Positions 50,301 through 58,916 of a stretch of DNA of 60,000 nucleotides are shown piece by piece. The stretch comes from Apostichopus japonicus. Taxonomy: Eukaryota; Echinodermata; Holothuroidea; Aspidochirotida; Stichopodidae. Every line of letters starts with the position of its first letter. Positions within the stretch are counted from its first letter, which is position 1. The notes below the pieces were generated by a model that searched no databases, had not been told where the DNA came from, and saw nothing but the letters and a program-made list of their open reading frames with translations. The stretch spans positions 15,388,178 to 15,448,177 of the forward strand of contig NC_092579.1 in assembly GCF_037975245.1 (NCBI RefSeq), given 5' to 3'. The translations under genes and the position numbers were made by a program.

Positions 50301-51909
50301 AGATTATATACACGGTCTTTATTTTCTTTTTATGGGGTGAATTACTCGGTTTACAAACAAATTAATATGTTAAATTGGCTGGGACAATTAGCGAAAATTA
50401 TTATTAATATTAACATCCGAGTGGTTTTCACAGAAACCACGGATAATGTTGTGATCAAGTAGTAATGTATATCCCCTTGCAGCATTCAGATTTGGTTGAT
50501 ATGAAATAATGATACTTTACAATTCATTTCATTGAATCCTTGATGGCTTTAATTCCTTACCTAAATGCACTTACAATTTTATTTTTCTTCATCACGCATG
50601 TATTAAAAGTCATAATAGTTTGATTTAACTGTTGTTATTGTAATTATCCTACAAATTATTCTTTCATCAATAGAGCCAACCCAAATTACTGGCCTTGAAC
50701 CATTAAACTTATAAATATTGACAAAACGGATGAAACAACATCCGAGTAATCTGGCTCCATCTTAACGATCGATGCAATTACCTTCTTAGCTTAATTGCCC
50801 TTTCCAAACCGCGGCAAATTTGCCCGATGAATTTCCAGTTTTTCTGACGTTTACAAAGTTACAAAAATCCGATAAATTTGCCTTTTCTTCCGCTGTACAG
50901 CATCAGAAACTGAATATATATTTGTTTTGCACAAATTATGAAACAAAGACAAAAACTGTCTGACATCCTGTATTAGTCTCTGTTGTACTTTCAGAAGTAA
51001 ACTCACAAATATTTGACTTCATAATAGACAATTTAGCCACCATGAATCAATCCAGAGTTAGTTTAGCGCATACATGTATAATGCCTACTGTACTTTTTAT
51101 ATGTACAGTATAGTCTATACAGTAGTTGTGTACCGTTAATTTGACAAATTTGTCTCAAATTTTTTAAGAATTTTTCAGCATCCAAACTAATATACAGTTC
51201 AATGAGTTTTGTCAAGTTCATATTTGTGTTGCTGTGTACACATTGATATGTATACAGTATTTCAAGGACTGTCTTGATTTTGATTTTACATGATTAATTT
51301 ACATGATTTTACATGAACATGATTTCCATGACTTTACATGCGCATGTACAGTACAGTATTGCCTCTATCTGTTCACAGTTTAAATAAAAAATGTGTATTT
51401 TGCATCCACTAACTCAGTACTAACAGTACCTTTGTTTGGAATGCTAAATAAGTAATTAAATTTTGGTTCCTTTGTAAGAAAACGAAGATTTGAATCTCCT
51501 TCCAATTGCTCTTAAAGTCTCTTACTTTAGTTGAGCACTCGCTTTGAAACAACTCAAGTGACAGTCAATCCAGTCTGTGTCAATTATTACTGTAAGTCAA
51601 GTCTGTGTCAATTATTAAGTCAAGTCAATTTGCGTTCAATTTATGCTTCTGTCAGTCAAATCAATAGAATTTAGTAACTTAATTGTGTCAGTGATTTCAA
51701 CACTGCTGATGACGTACAGTACCTTACTTGAAGAATATAAAATACTGAAAACGATTGAAGTGATATCCTAATGAGCAGGGAAGAGGGAGAGTGGGGGGAG
51801 GGGATGGGGGGTGGGGAGTTCAGCATGTGAACTACTGCAATGTATAACTTACCTCTAATTTACTACTCCTGAGCTTTAGAAGAAGTCTGTGGTAGTCGCT
51901 TTCTTCTCC
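20851..51909 (-). CDS. RRN3: RRN3 / TIF-IA, RNA polymerase I-specific transcription initiation factor (N-terminal exon missing)
   Basis: Fifteen exons on the minus strand join in phase with GT-AG introns: 51909-51853, 47431-47342, 46331-46172, 33634-33547, 31519-31450, 29716-29618, 28723-28652, 27724-27571, 25862-25732, 25093-24963, 24384-24261, 23747-23584, 22793-22641, 22010-21929 and 20958-20851. Together they give 1683 nt: 560 residues and a stop. RRN3 bridges RNA polymerase I and the core promoter factor in the nucleolus and links rRNA synthesis to growth signals. Blocks recognised against the human protein as remembered include RIVLPTHSSHHVQYCLFYM, SFADAFLDYLWKQFVNP, YQVVFCYTIIERN, NPLDTFFPFDP and a C-terminal DEEDEF...EVP...PSS segment. 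About 60 N-terminal residues are missing; no exon for them was found at 51.9-60 kb. The human acidic loop near residue 170-185 is absent, while a later acidic loop is kept. Confidence 0.95.
21929..22010 (-). CDS. RRN3: RRN3 exon
   Basis: Acceptor TTTTTGCAG, donor GTAAGT, 82 nt. It encodes SGEFIDSLYKQWEGTDLQQK plus SQSTQPE, aligning with human SKKFIDPIYQVWEDMSAEELQ. Confidence 0.9.
22193..22235. repeat. (GGGGA)n tract, G-quadruplex-prone
   Basis: About eight GGGG runs separated by one or two bases on the plus strand, in an RRN3 intron. The RRN3 pre-mRNA carries the C-rich complement. Confidence 0.8.
22641..22793 (-). CDS. RRN3: RRN3 exon with YQVVFCYTIIERN and FFPFDP
   Basis: Acceptor AACGCTCAG, donor GTAAGT, 153 nt. 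It encodes KYQVVFCYTIIERNARVCNV and LNNPLDTFFPFDPYLLP, near-identical to human KYQLVFCYTIIERN and NPLDTFFPFDP. Confidence 0.97.
23584..23747 (-). CDS. RRN3: RRN3 exon
   Basis: Acceptor TTTTGACAG, donor GTAAAT, 164 nt. It encodes AMFYVIVYHYKDLLGSEKGN and LNLDRIISCKLNPLSYCLPS, aligning with human AVFYTFVFRHKQLL...LNFERIVMSQLNPLKICLPS. Confidence 0.95.
24261..24384 (-). CDS. RRN3: RRN3 exon
   Basis: Acceptor TTTCGTCAG, donor GTGAGC, 124 nt. It encodes IITASLELMAKWVHSYIDNQ and VNIHRPFYTLCQ, aligning with human CLDLLVNWLHIYLNNQ...VALHGPFYSACQ. Confidence 0.95.
24663..24745 (-). mobile_element. Truncated SINE copy (3' body only)
   Basis: It shares TTTAGATCCTCCTGCAAGCA and the following roughly 60 bases with 16186-16265, without the tRNA head. 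A short (TGTA)n tract precedes it at 24655-24666, consistent with the element's terminal simple repeat. It lies in an RRN3 intron. Confidence 0.65.
24812..25007. repeat. 101-bp tandem duplication including an RRN3 exon end and its donor
   Basis: Copies at 24812-24906 and 24913-25007 share GAAGATGGTAATTTAATATC through GCTAGCCATATA. The first 27 bp is repeated once more just before (about 24785-24811). The right copy holds the real exon end and GTGAGT donor; the left copy is an intronic decoy. Confidence 0.9.
24963..25093 (-). CDS. RRN3: RRN3 exon whose 3' end is duplicated in the next intron
   Basis: Acceptor TTCCCAG, donor GTGAGT, 131 nt. It encodes SFADAFLDYLWKQFVNPNTG and MIRQSSASYMASFLSRANFI, aligning with human GFAEAFLEHLWKKL...AAGNYIGSFLARAKFI. 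Its last roughly 40 nt and the donor are repeated at about 24862-24902. Confidence 0.95.
25732..25862 (-). CDS. RRN3: RRN3 exon with the LPTHSSHHVQ motif
   Basis: Acceptor GTCTGCAG, donor GTTAGC, 131 nt. It encodes DINHQNATSLLLQLLQVFGR and IVLPTHSSHHVQYCLFYMAS. This is among the most conserved RRN3 segments (human KLLLPTHASCHVQFFMFYLCS). Confidence 0.95.
26421..26654. repeat. 24-bp minisatellite (about 9 copies)
   Basis: Unit GTCTAGTGTGCACATGATTA ACAT with variants (TTTGTC, GTCTGG, ACCTAA). It lies in the RRN3 intron between 25862 and 27571. The His-rich minus-strand frame over it is a product of the repeat. Confidence 0.9.
27143..27241. repeat. 34-bp tandem repeat (3 copies)
   Basis: Unit CAGGTCGGTTGGACCCTGGG AAAAACTATGTAGT, three copies with small changes, in an RRN3 intron. 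Confidence 0.85.
27571..27724 (-). CDS. RRN3: RRN3 exon
   Basis: Acceptor TGAATAG, donor GTATGT, 154 nt, leaving in phase 1. It encodes DDVSAQGEMDASKNETETTI, then RLSEIAVALDRLMFAILTFC, aligning with human PVAERLDILMSLVLSYMKDVCY. Confidence 0.85.
28652..28723 (-). CDS. RRN3: RRN3 exon encoding an acidic loop
   Basis: Acceptor GTCCTCAG, donor GTAATA, 72 nt, phase 0 at both ends. It encodes SDIWVSSDEEEDVDEEMEQT plus QFDM: an acidic, disordered loop with possible casein-kinase-type serines. It aligns with the second acidic loop of vertebrate RRN3. Confidence 0.85.
28994..29409. repeat. (GAT)n / (ATC)n microsatellite, about 400 bp
   Basis: Nearly pure GAT runs at each end with a middle part interrupted by GGT, GAA, TGT and AAT triplets, ending in GAC repeats. 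It lies in an RRN3 intron. Open frames in several phases (poly-Asp, poly-Met, poly-His, poly-Ile) are low-complexity artefacts. Confidence 0.97.
29618..29716 (-). CDS. RRN3: RRN3 exon
   Basis: Acceptor GAAATAG, donor GTGAGT, 99 nt, phase 0 at both ends. It encodes EAYIKNLFHVTRYLPNLRKD and ILEIVVNRITEID, aligning with human LECYVHNLLRISVYFPTLRHEILELIIEKLLKLD. Confidence 0.9.
31196..31396. repeat. About 105-bp direct duplication in an RRN3 intron
   Basis: GACCAGATAACAGA ... AATAAAATAATACAAAAGGA ... AAACAAACACACC occurs twice (about 31196-31289 and 31299-31393) with small indels. Confidence 0.8.
31450..31519 (-). CDS. RRN3: RRN3 exon
   Basis: Acceptor TTTTCAG, donor GTAGAA, 70 nt. It completes Ile and encodes TPEHLFKALRNHLPQISAQH plus EIQ, aligning with human STPWFLMPILVEKFPFV. 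Confidence 0.85.
32784..32840 (+). repeat. Dispersed copy of the 16.6-kb hairpin arm
   Basis: GTGTAAAAGTAAGTTGGCCT and the following GACGTTTTGATCCTAGCAGG match the left arm at 16632-16679 with few changes. The opposite arm is absent here. Confidence 0.75.
33547..33634 (-). CDS. RRN3: RRN3 exon
   Basis: Acceptor GCTAACAG, donor GTGAGT, 88 nt, entering phase 1 and leaving phase 2. It encodes ILMKANSWLELRYAAIHSTI followed by QALMNAIP, aligning loosely with human CHRALQIIARYVP. The acidic run that precedes this in the human protein is absent. Confidence 0.8.
35121..37154 (+). repeat. AGGTCA-rich dispersed element, copy A (about 146-bp internal units)
   Basis: It starts at CCATTTTTGATTCCTTGCCG and ends near CTTTCTGGTT, sharing these limits with copy B at 41983-43936. 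Internal units have CATGG anchors at about 35310, 35455, 35602, 35748, 35893 and 36038 (period 145-147 bp), then a unique part and further units at 36781 and 36924. At least seven exact AGGTCAAAGGTCA (DR1) sites were counted by eye. No transposase frame or clear terminal inverted repeats were seen, so the mobility class is unknown. Confidence 0.85.
37541..37762 (+). repeat. 111-bp tandem duplication with exon-like content
   Basis: CACTGAATGTAAGTTAATAT recurs at a 111-bp spacing. On the plus strand, 37619-37664 is preceded by TTTCAG, followed by GTAAGT, and open in one frame. A diverged related stretch lies near 39090-39130. Confidence 0.8.
38310..38938 (+). mobile_element. Candidate non-autonomous element with 3' hairpin (Helitron-like end?)
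   Basis: Near the right end is an imperfect palindrome, AGCTCACACCAGCATGCTGG TATGAGCT (38905-38932, one mismatch per arm), followed by CTAA-T, recalling Helitron 3' ends. The interior has phrases such as GTCCAAGTTTCATGAAATTC and TGACCTTTGACCCC, in the style of marine-invertebrate dispersed repeats. The left boundary is uncertain and no protein is encoded. Confidence 0.35.
39660..39772. repeat. GGGCAATGCCC-rich dispersed repeat fragment
   Basis: It begins GGGGCGGACTGGCCATCTGG and contains several GGGCAATGCCC/GGGCTAGCCC palindromes within about 110 bp of GC-rich DNA, in contrast to its AT-rich flanks. Confidence 0.5.
41983..43936 (+). repeat. AGGTCA-rich dispersed element, copy B
   Basis: Same orientation and limits as copy A, with very high identity by eye. 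It lacks one tandem AGGTCACCAG block (near 42930) and about 45 bp near 43283. At least six exact DR1 sites. It lies in the same RRN3 intron, 6.9 kb from copy A. Confidence 0.85.
44711..46130. repeat. 34-bp minisatellite, about 1.4 kb (roughly 38 units)
   Basis: Unit CATGACCTGTGCACTAGGTA GCTGCCTGATTGGG, with longer variants carrying TACTGTA and degenerate units at both ends. It stops about 40-90 bp from the donor of the RRN3 exon at 46172-46331. Minus-strand frames with HRSCPIRQL repeats are a product of the array. Confidence 0.95.
46172..46331 (-). CDS. RRN3: RRN3 exon with the LASAQ motif
   Basis: Acceptor CTATAG, donor GTGGGA, 160 nt. It encodes HLQWAHYDAELQQEYMKLLV and KLASAQPTYLHHIVQMLASS, aligning with human LPWLNRSQ...EEYLAFLGNLVSAQ. 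Without splicing, the frame stays open beyond the donor into the 34-bp minisatellite. Confidence 0.9.
46501..46795. repeat. Strand-switching poly-T/poly-A array (large imperfect inverted repeat)
   Basis: The left half (46523-46690) repeats GGACCCAATTTTTTT-like words. The right half (46691-46795) repeats AAAAAAATTGGGTCC-like words, the reverse complement. Units are about 16-20 bp. It lies in the RRN3 intron between 46331 and 47342. Confidence 0.8.
47342..47431 (-). CDS. RRN3: RRN3 exon (HEAT-like helices)
   Basis: Acceptor GAATCTAG, donor GTAAAT, 90 nt, phase 0 at both ends. It encodes NEVLLNLLNQLQDAAILITS plus ten residues ending in VVTIL. It aligns with the human segment between DDQIINWLLEF and ISIIL. 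Confidence 0.8.
47432..51852. other. RRN3 intron without a supported gene
   Basis: AT-rich. A plus-strand stretch at 48477-48930 is open in two overlapping frames and contains FQQDNAS, which recalls Tc1/mariner transposases, but no catalytic set or further similarity was seen. A G run lies near 49404-49430. Confidence 0.45.
51853..51909 (-). CDS. RRN3: RRN3 exon, most N-terminal one found
   Basis: Acceptor TTTTATAG, donor GTAAGT, 57 nt, phase 0 at both ends. It encodes GEESDYHRLLLKLRSSKLE, matching the human GETNDFELLKNQL region. The preceding VRF-containing exon was not located. Confidence 0.8.
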
Positions 51910-54900
51910 CTATAAAAATTATAAAAGAAGAAAAAAAAAACAGAAAAGCCTTTCAATAGTCATTAACTGTAAATAACAATGTTTTAAACTTAAAGCAAGA
52001 AATGGGATTGATAATCAGCTTCATTTGTAATTTAGAAAGTAAACAAAGCTGCCCACAACAAATAACAGTGAATGTCATAGAGGCATTAAAAGACATATTT
52101 CAGTATGTATATATTTCTTTAACACTCTGAGAAATGAGCCTTTAATCAACTGACTGATGGACTAATTAATTCTAATACACCGACCATTAGGTCAGTTCTT
52201 CATATGCAACACCACAACTCAATATGAAAATCTACACACGGGTCTGTAAGACTATCATGGCCTCAAAAGGACAACATGTGTGCAATACTAATAATAAAAA
52301 AAACATTGTTCAGGAAATATAAACCAACTGTAAATTATTGCTTGTCATCCAGTGAGTGCTCTGCTAGTACTTAAACATGTAAACATGCATGAAGATAAAA
52401 TGAAAGTGTTTGGTTGAGTCATCAGAATGGATAAAACAATGGATGAACATTAACATACATATTATATCGAGTTGGTTAGCATCATGTTTGATCTCTAGAG
52501 TAAGACAAATATGTCACCAAAAACAGAACTAGTATTGTTCGATACAGGTGACAAACACCTACAGTGGAATTACGACCTTCCTTACTGGTTTCTGGACATG
52601 CAATCAGCGTCCATAACCTAGTGGTTAGGGTGTCCGCATATAAAGCGGGAGGCCCAGGTTCGAATCCCAGTGGAGGCTGGAAGTTTTTTCACTTTTCTGG
52701 ATTTTCCAACTTACTACGATTTCAATTATATATATATAATAATATCTATATATTATAATAATATCGTAATGAGTTGAATATATAGATATAGTTACTGAGT
52801 AGGGACCTATACTGCTACTTTTCTCCTTTCTTGGACTATGAAACATCAGGACTAATATTCTGCTGTTGGAAGATGAATCCTTTCAAGAATTCCATGGTTA
52901 CATACTAAGAACATTCGCACATACTGTTTTCTGATGACAATTAAGTTGTATTTTACAGGCCAAAATAGAAATAAAATCACAAAACAAAAAGAAACTTGCA
53001 CCTATCGAGGATACATGCCCTAATAAGGCCTTGGGTAAAGACAACCGTAGCCTCAACCTGTAACCCTGCAGACTGACTCAATTTCAAATTATTGATAGGA
53101 ATTGATAGGAGACTTTGGTTCATTTTGGCCATTGCTTTATAATTTTCTTGATCTGGCGGTCCTCGTAGAAATCCTAAACTTGAGAAGCTTTGATGAAGGA
53201 CTTACTGACCAAACCATGCTTTAAAAATTATGACATGATCTTCTGATTAAGGAAATTTTGTGCAAAGAAGTTATCACAAATTAAATTTAAATCACCAAAA
53301 AAACAACTATAAGTAACAGCTATAAATAGGTCGTGGTGTTATACATTGGTACCTTCCATCATAAATTTTTCAAAACCTTTCTGCATATTTGACCTTCTTT
53401 CAAACTGAAGAAGCTTAGTATTCTGCAGTTTAAGAAATTTTGAGAGAAAAAAAAGTAGATGTAATACAGTAGAGGCCGATATGATCAATATGATTAGTAA
53501 TTGAAAAATCTGAAAGTGCTAACTTTAATAATTAACCCACGATATAGCGATGAAATATCAATTGCGTAATGATTTTTCAGGATATTGATACTTATTAGGA
53601 TGATTAATGTGACACTTATTTAGCGTGGAATAAAAGTATGTCCGATATGGAGATGGAAATTGAAGACTACTCAATAAAGTAGGATTACTTACACTAAAGT
53701 ATATCACAGCTAAAGCATTAACATGAAAGCAAGGTACCGCTTCTCAGAGAGTCAACTTAATTTCCTAACGGATGTTAAACTTAAAACAGATCGGCTACTG
53801 TGATGGACTCATAATGACGTCTCAACATCAGTGCAGTTTGTATATCGAATAAACCACGAATGTGGTGATAAAATGTACAAAACCAGCCGCATTGTCCACT
53901 AGAAGTAAAATGGTTGCAGCAATGCATGAACTCCAGTTACAACTTCATTTGCCTTTTTGTTTTATGGTTAAAAGATTATATAGATGCAAATATATGCAGT
54001 GTGTTGTCTTATGTTCATGAATACCTAACTAGACAGCTACTGATGTCATAATTTTGGACTGATCCAATTTTGTGACATATATTTGCATACTTTCTGTCGA
54101 AAGTGCGGTCTTAATTAGCAACAATAGTACCATTACCTAACTGTCAGATCATCGGCAATCAAGGCAGCTGAAAAAATTACAATTGGGTGAGCGTTTAAAT
54201 TTTAACCATTTTTTCCCCATTAATTATCTCCTTATATCATTTAGTTTGAGATATTATGACAGGGTGTACTGTACATGTAGTGTCCCCACGGGACACATGA
54301 AACTGATCTGTACAAAGGATATAATACAGCAGGCTCAGCTTGGCTTGATGAGATAAACCAGAATTTGCATGACTAGCCAGTCATATGTTAAACACGAACC
54401 ACCAAGCGATAATTATCATCGTTTGGTTTAATATTAAAAGGAGACCACTTTTCAGCTAAAATTCAACATTTATCCAATAATATAGTTAGTTGTTTCGCCC
54501 CAAATCAAGAAATCTGCCAAGCTGGATTATGACATGTTTCGTCATCAGAATCGTAAGGCAATGAAACATATGATGATTGACAGTGTGAAATAAACACTGT
54601 CTATTCAACATATGCACAGCTTGCTATGTATACTGTTCCCATGCTTAATATTTAGCCAAGCTGTAGAGGATGTTCTTGCCGACCACTTTATGGGTCTATT
54701 AAAGGGTGTGAAGACTCGGGCAAAAAGAAACATCTAATGCCGGTAATCTGCCCTAGTTTCCAATGAGGTGTAACAGAAGTGTTAGACACCACCATCGATC
54801 CCAGAAAATACACACACACAGCTTGCTACCTTCGTTAATTAGACACTAGTGTACAGTCACTACATGCAACTACTGTCAATACCCACAACACAGTGTACAT

Positions 54901-57093
54901 AGCAGCGATGGACATCTCAGGTCCAGATAAAAGATAACAAGGTATCATGTTTCATTACAGTCTGCATTTTGTAGCGACAGGCAGAAATCTTCACTTGCAA
55001 GCAACAGAAAGTTAACTTTTTCAGAGCGCGGCAAGCGGTTTGGGGCGAATCTTCAATGCCTTTAACGACACAATTGACCACATGTCGTGACAACTCAGTG
55101 CTTGGTGACTTCCAATAAACTAAAATTTCCTTCGTTGCAGGAAATGCAGACTTTCACAATCCATTATAAAATTGACAAAAATTTCTTAGAATCCAAATTT
55201 TTGGTTTCATTTTAGCAGGCAAAGTTATAAATATAAATTCAGGTGTTATTTTGTAAGAAAAGCCCCATTCGTGATATGGTACAGTATGAATAAAAGGGAG
55301 AAAAAAAACCCTCAAGTAAGCAAACATTATATAATACACAGAACTGATACATGGCATGGCTTTGTCCAGCCACACGCTTACGATAAATTTTTATGATAGT
55401 TTCTAGTTATCCAGTAAAAAGACATATTTACTCAGTAAGTTAAACCTTTTGGAATTCAAATATGAATCTTCACGTCATGAAATCTCAATTTCTATTGATC
55501 CTTGACCGAGTTTATTTTCTGAGTTAAAAACTTTGTCCTGCAAAATCGATAAAGCAATAAGCATCTCAGTTCTTTTCAGAAGCAGTCATCAAATATCTTC
55601 CCTACTGCAGTCCATCCTCCAAATTGTTAATAGCTTAGTAAACAATGAAAACACTTGAATGTCTATATTTATTGAGAACTACAAAGGCAGTGCTCTGAGA
55701 TGACACAATATATATACTGTAGTTAAAACTTTGGCAGCATCATGTGAAGGACGGAACAGTTACTTTTTTTTCATGAATTGGAATCGTTATCCACAAGTTT
55801 TACACATTAATATATTGACAGAGAGATATTTTGCATGGAAGATAAAGGATACATCCATTTTTCATGTTTTCCACAGCATTTTTTTCTTAATGCGTTTCGA
55901 ATTTGTCGTTTTAACACACACGTCTGAATGAACTTCTCAAATCTCTTAAATTCATGGTCGCACCCAAGAAAACAATTTTCCGCTACACTTGGTCTTTCTG
56001 TGAATGAAGATACTTGCTATAAATAATATTTTTAAATGGATTCTGGTGATTGGTGACGATGATGACTTTTCTCCAGCCAAAAATATGATCTGAACAAGAG
56101 CAACTGCATTTATCATATTTCAGAAGGGAATTGAAATTGATCAAATGTCAAGGACATTCAGGAAAAAAGTTGGAAAAGGCCAAGAGTTTATGATTTAATA
56201 TTTCATTTTTCTGGTGGGGAATGTGCATCTTCTTTCCGGTGGTTAAAAGCTTAAAAGGATCGTTTTTACATGGATATGACAGCTACTGTGAGTGTAAGGT
56301 TGATGTTCCTATGTGATAGGGTACTTTCACCACATCTCATGGGGATTCTAAGAAGGCTTTATTACTAAATTTATCAAGAAAATCTGATTACGATGCCTTA
56401 GGTTACTTTTTTGACAATTGTTACCCAGTCTGTGGAAGTAATTTAACAATCTCTGATTTTTTTATTATTTTTTTTGGTTTAGGTTATTTATGAAATTTTT
56501 CCACTTTTTTTACATTAATATGCCACCTTGATATAATAAAGGGCAATCCATGGATTGGTATGCCTTTAAAAGTTCCAGATATGCTGTTATTAATGCATAG
56601 GGCCATATACATGTGATTTCCTACTTAAATACTTCTATTGCGTAGAATAAATTTGCAATGAGGGAGAGAATGAAAGGCTACTATGAAAAATTCAAAAGTT
56701 CCTCAAAATTTGGGAAATTTTATAATGATTTCATTAAGCTGAGCATCGTCAAAACGGGGAGTGTCATCTGTGACTAATAATCATTTTCTAATTTAACCTT
56801 CATGCTCCTATCATGCAACAATTGTGTTGAACAACAACAAAAGTGTTGAATGAATTTATGGTAAATTTATCTATAAAAATGTCCCCAAAATATCCAGAAT
56901 TTGAATAATTTCCACACGAATGATATACTTTGTGCCTTAGATTAGAAAAGTAACTGACAAGAAGGGAAGGAATTACACGGCCAAAACTGATCTTGCTTGG
57001 GGTACACCGAACATGGTTAACATTGCTCCAAATGGTAATTTTCATGTGACCATACGCAAACCTGACACCCCAGGATAATACTCTAACCCAGCC
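51910..57093. other. Region between RRN3 and the GPCR gene
   Basis: No exon supported. The missing N-terminal RRN3 exon was searched for on the minus strand (a VRF-containing frame ending in phase 0) and not found. It holds a tRNA-like sequence at 52607 and short (TA)n tracts at 52727-52770. The rest is AT-rich. Confidence 0.5.
52607..52677 (+). tRNA. tRNA-like sequence, probably a tRNA pseudogene or SINE head
   Basis: A 71-nt cloverleaf: acceptor GCGTCCA/TGGAGGC (one mismatch), D arm ACCT/GGGT with an AGTGGTTA loop, anticodon arm TCCGC-ATATAAA-GCGGG, B box GGTTCGAATCC and a following TTTTTT terminator. The T stem has two mismatches and the anticodon would be ATA, not normal for a eukaryotic tRNA. 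The A and B boxes could drive Pol III. An inactive or SINE-derived copy is more likely than a working tRNA. Confidence 0.5.
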
Positions 57094-58056
57094 ATGAATT
57101 CAACAGACAGTTCACCGGTGCTCTTGTATCGATCGTTTGGACTCATCATTGCTGAGACTGTTTACATCAGCGTGGCAACGGTTCTCATTCTGCTCGGTAA
57201 CACAGAAACGATCGTCATTCTGAACAGCCCCCTCTCCTGGGAGGACAACGCAAACCTCTTGTTGCAGAATCTAGCGTTGGCAGACTTTGGAGTGGGACTG
57301 TTCTTATCCTCCTTCGCTATTTATCCTTCTTCTATAGGTCTGACGTATTGGCCTTACGGGGACGCCATGTGTAAACTGTCCTCGTTCCTGGGGGCGTCGT
57401 GCTGCAGCGTCTCCATACTCACGTTAGCTCTCATCAGCATCGAGCGTTACTTTCTCATAGTCAAGCCGTTACGCTACCACTCTCTCGTGACAAAGGATCG
57501 GATACTGCTCGCCATTGGACTCATGTGGCTGTCCGTCTTTATCCTGTTTCTTCCGACATTTTCTGACACTCTAGTGGGCACTGTTTATAACGTCGACTCT
57601 TTCCTTTGCAGTGTTAACTTTACAGAGCACAGGGTATTCACCATGGTGACTCTATGCGCCATTTTTCTACCGGCCAATTTTGTGATATTGTACGCGTACG
57701 GAACCATCTTTGTGACATCGCATAAACACAAGCGTCAAATCAAGGCTCAGCGGGAGGTCACCGACCCTACACCGACCCCTCGCAGAAACAACAGGGCCAT
57801 TCAAACCTTTGTTATTATCACGGGCATGTTTAACCTGGCTTGGGTGCCATACTCCCTTCTGGCTCTAAGCCGTGCATTTCTCGATGCAGATACCATCCCA
57901 CACTGGGTGGAATTCCTACTGCCTTGGTTGGCCATGTCCAACAGCTTTGTAAATGTTATTATTTACATCGCCTTTAATCCACCCTTTAGAAAACAACTGA
58001 AGAAAATGGTTCTACGGAAATTGTGCTACAAGCAGAACTGGGGCCAAGGAAGCTGA
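57094..58056 (+). CDS. Intronless rhodopsin-class (class A) G-protein-coupled receptor
   Basis: 320 residues with seven predicted membrane segments. Landmarks: N-glycosylation NST at 2-4; GN in TM1 (N36); LALAD in TM2 (D64); C93 at the top of TM3 paired with C172 in loop 2; ERY at 117-119 (variant of DRY); W145 in TM4; P193 in TM5; AWVP at 249-252 (variant of CWxP); NVIIY at 287-291 (variant of NPxxY); then FNPPFRK, a helix-8 start. Position 3.32 is Gly, so it is not a typical amine receptor. Loop 3 is short with a TPTPRR stretch, and the C-tail is about 20 residues. It lies in a more GC-rich block, fitting coding DNA. The ligand cannot be told. Intronless orphan receptors of this type are common in echinoderm and other invertebrate expansions. 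The ATG chosen is the first in frame. Confidence 0.93.
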   Translation: MNSTDSSPVLLYRSFGLIIAETVYISVATVLILLGNTETIVILNSPLSWEDNANLLLQNLALADFGVGLFLSSFAIYPSSIGLTYWPYGDAMCKLSSFLGASCCSVSILTLALISIERYFLIVKPLRYHSLVTKDRILLAIGLMWLSVFILFLPTFSDTLVGTVYNVDSFLCSVNFTEHRVFTMVTLCAIFLPANFVILYAYGTIFVTSHKHKRQIKAQREVTDPTPTPRRNNRAIQTFVIITGMFNLAWVPYSLLALSRAFLDADTIPHWVEFLLPWLAMSNSFVNVIIYIAFNPPFRKQLKKMVLRKLCYKQNWGQGS

Positions 58057-58843
58057 GACATTCTGATGTCAAGTGCTTTGTTTACAGACAGTATGGAATT
58101 CCTCAAGTTTACATGAAACAATCACACCTCATAGTTAACAATTGAAGAAAAATAGTACTGGGCTTTAACTTCCGCTCATTTTATATGCAAAAAAAAAAAA
58201 AATAACAATTGGAACGTATTGTACTGGTCAACAGTATATCATTAATGTCATAAATTTGTATTGATTTGGACCTACCGATATTGAATCTTTGCAAATCTAC
58301 ATTTCTTTTGCAAAAAGACATTGAGTGACTTAAATTTCCTCAATATTGTTGCTAGGGTTACAAATCTTTCCAATGCGGTACCCTACTGTACGCTATACTA
58401 TAAAATACAATGTGGTATACACAATGCTGGCATTGCATGTCTACAAGTCTGTTAACCTCTACATGGATTTATCCCTGATCATAAAGAGCATTTTAGACCT
58501 GTTTATTAGTTTTGTCCTGATTAATGTGCCCACTGAAAGTATCACGTCTGTGTCAAGATGTTTGGCACTGTACAGTACGTATATTAAACAGTACTTCATG
58601 GCGATAAGTCCTGCTTTCATGATCACAATTTAGCAGTCATTTCTGTTTAATACTGTGTATGCATACATATTTAAGTATATATATATATACATTTTGGCAG
58701 TTACTTCTGTTTAATACTTTTTTGCACACATATTTAAAGTATATATATATATATATATATATATTCTGTGTATACATACATATTTAAGTATTAATTTTGG
58801 CAGTTACTTCTGTTTAATACTTTTTATGCACACATATTTAAAG

Positions 58844-58877
<34 letters not shown>

Positions 58878-58879
58878 TC

Positions 58880-58916
<37 letters not shown>

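Noticed and set aside
53690-53760. GTAAGT donor on the minus strand considered for the first RRN3 exon
   Set aside because: The phase-0 frame before it contains a stop codon and no VRF-like motif.
54125-54185. Short splice-flanked segment considered as a missing RRN3 exon
   Set aside because: Only about 31 nt, the frame does not fit phase 0 and there is no similarity to the RRN3 N-terminus.
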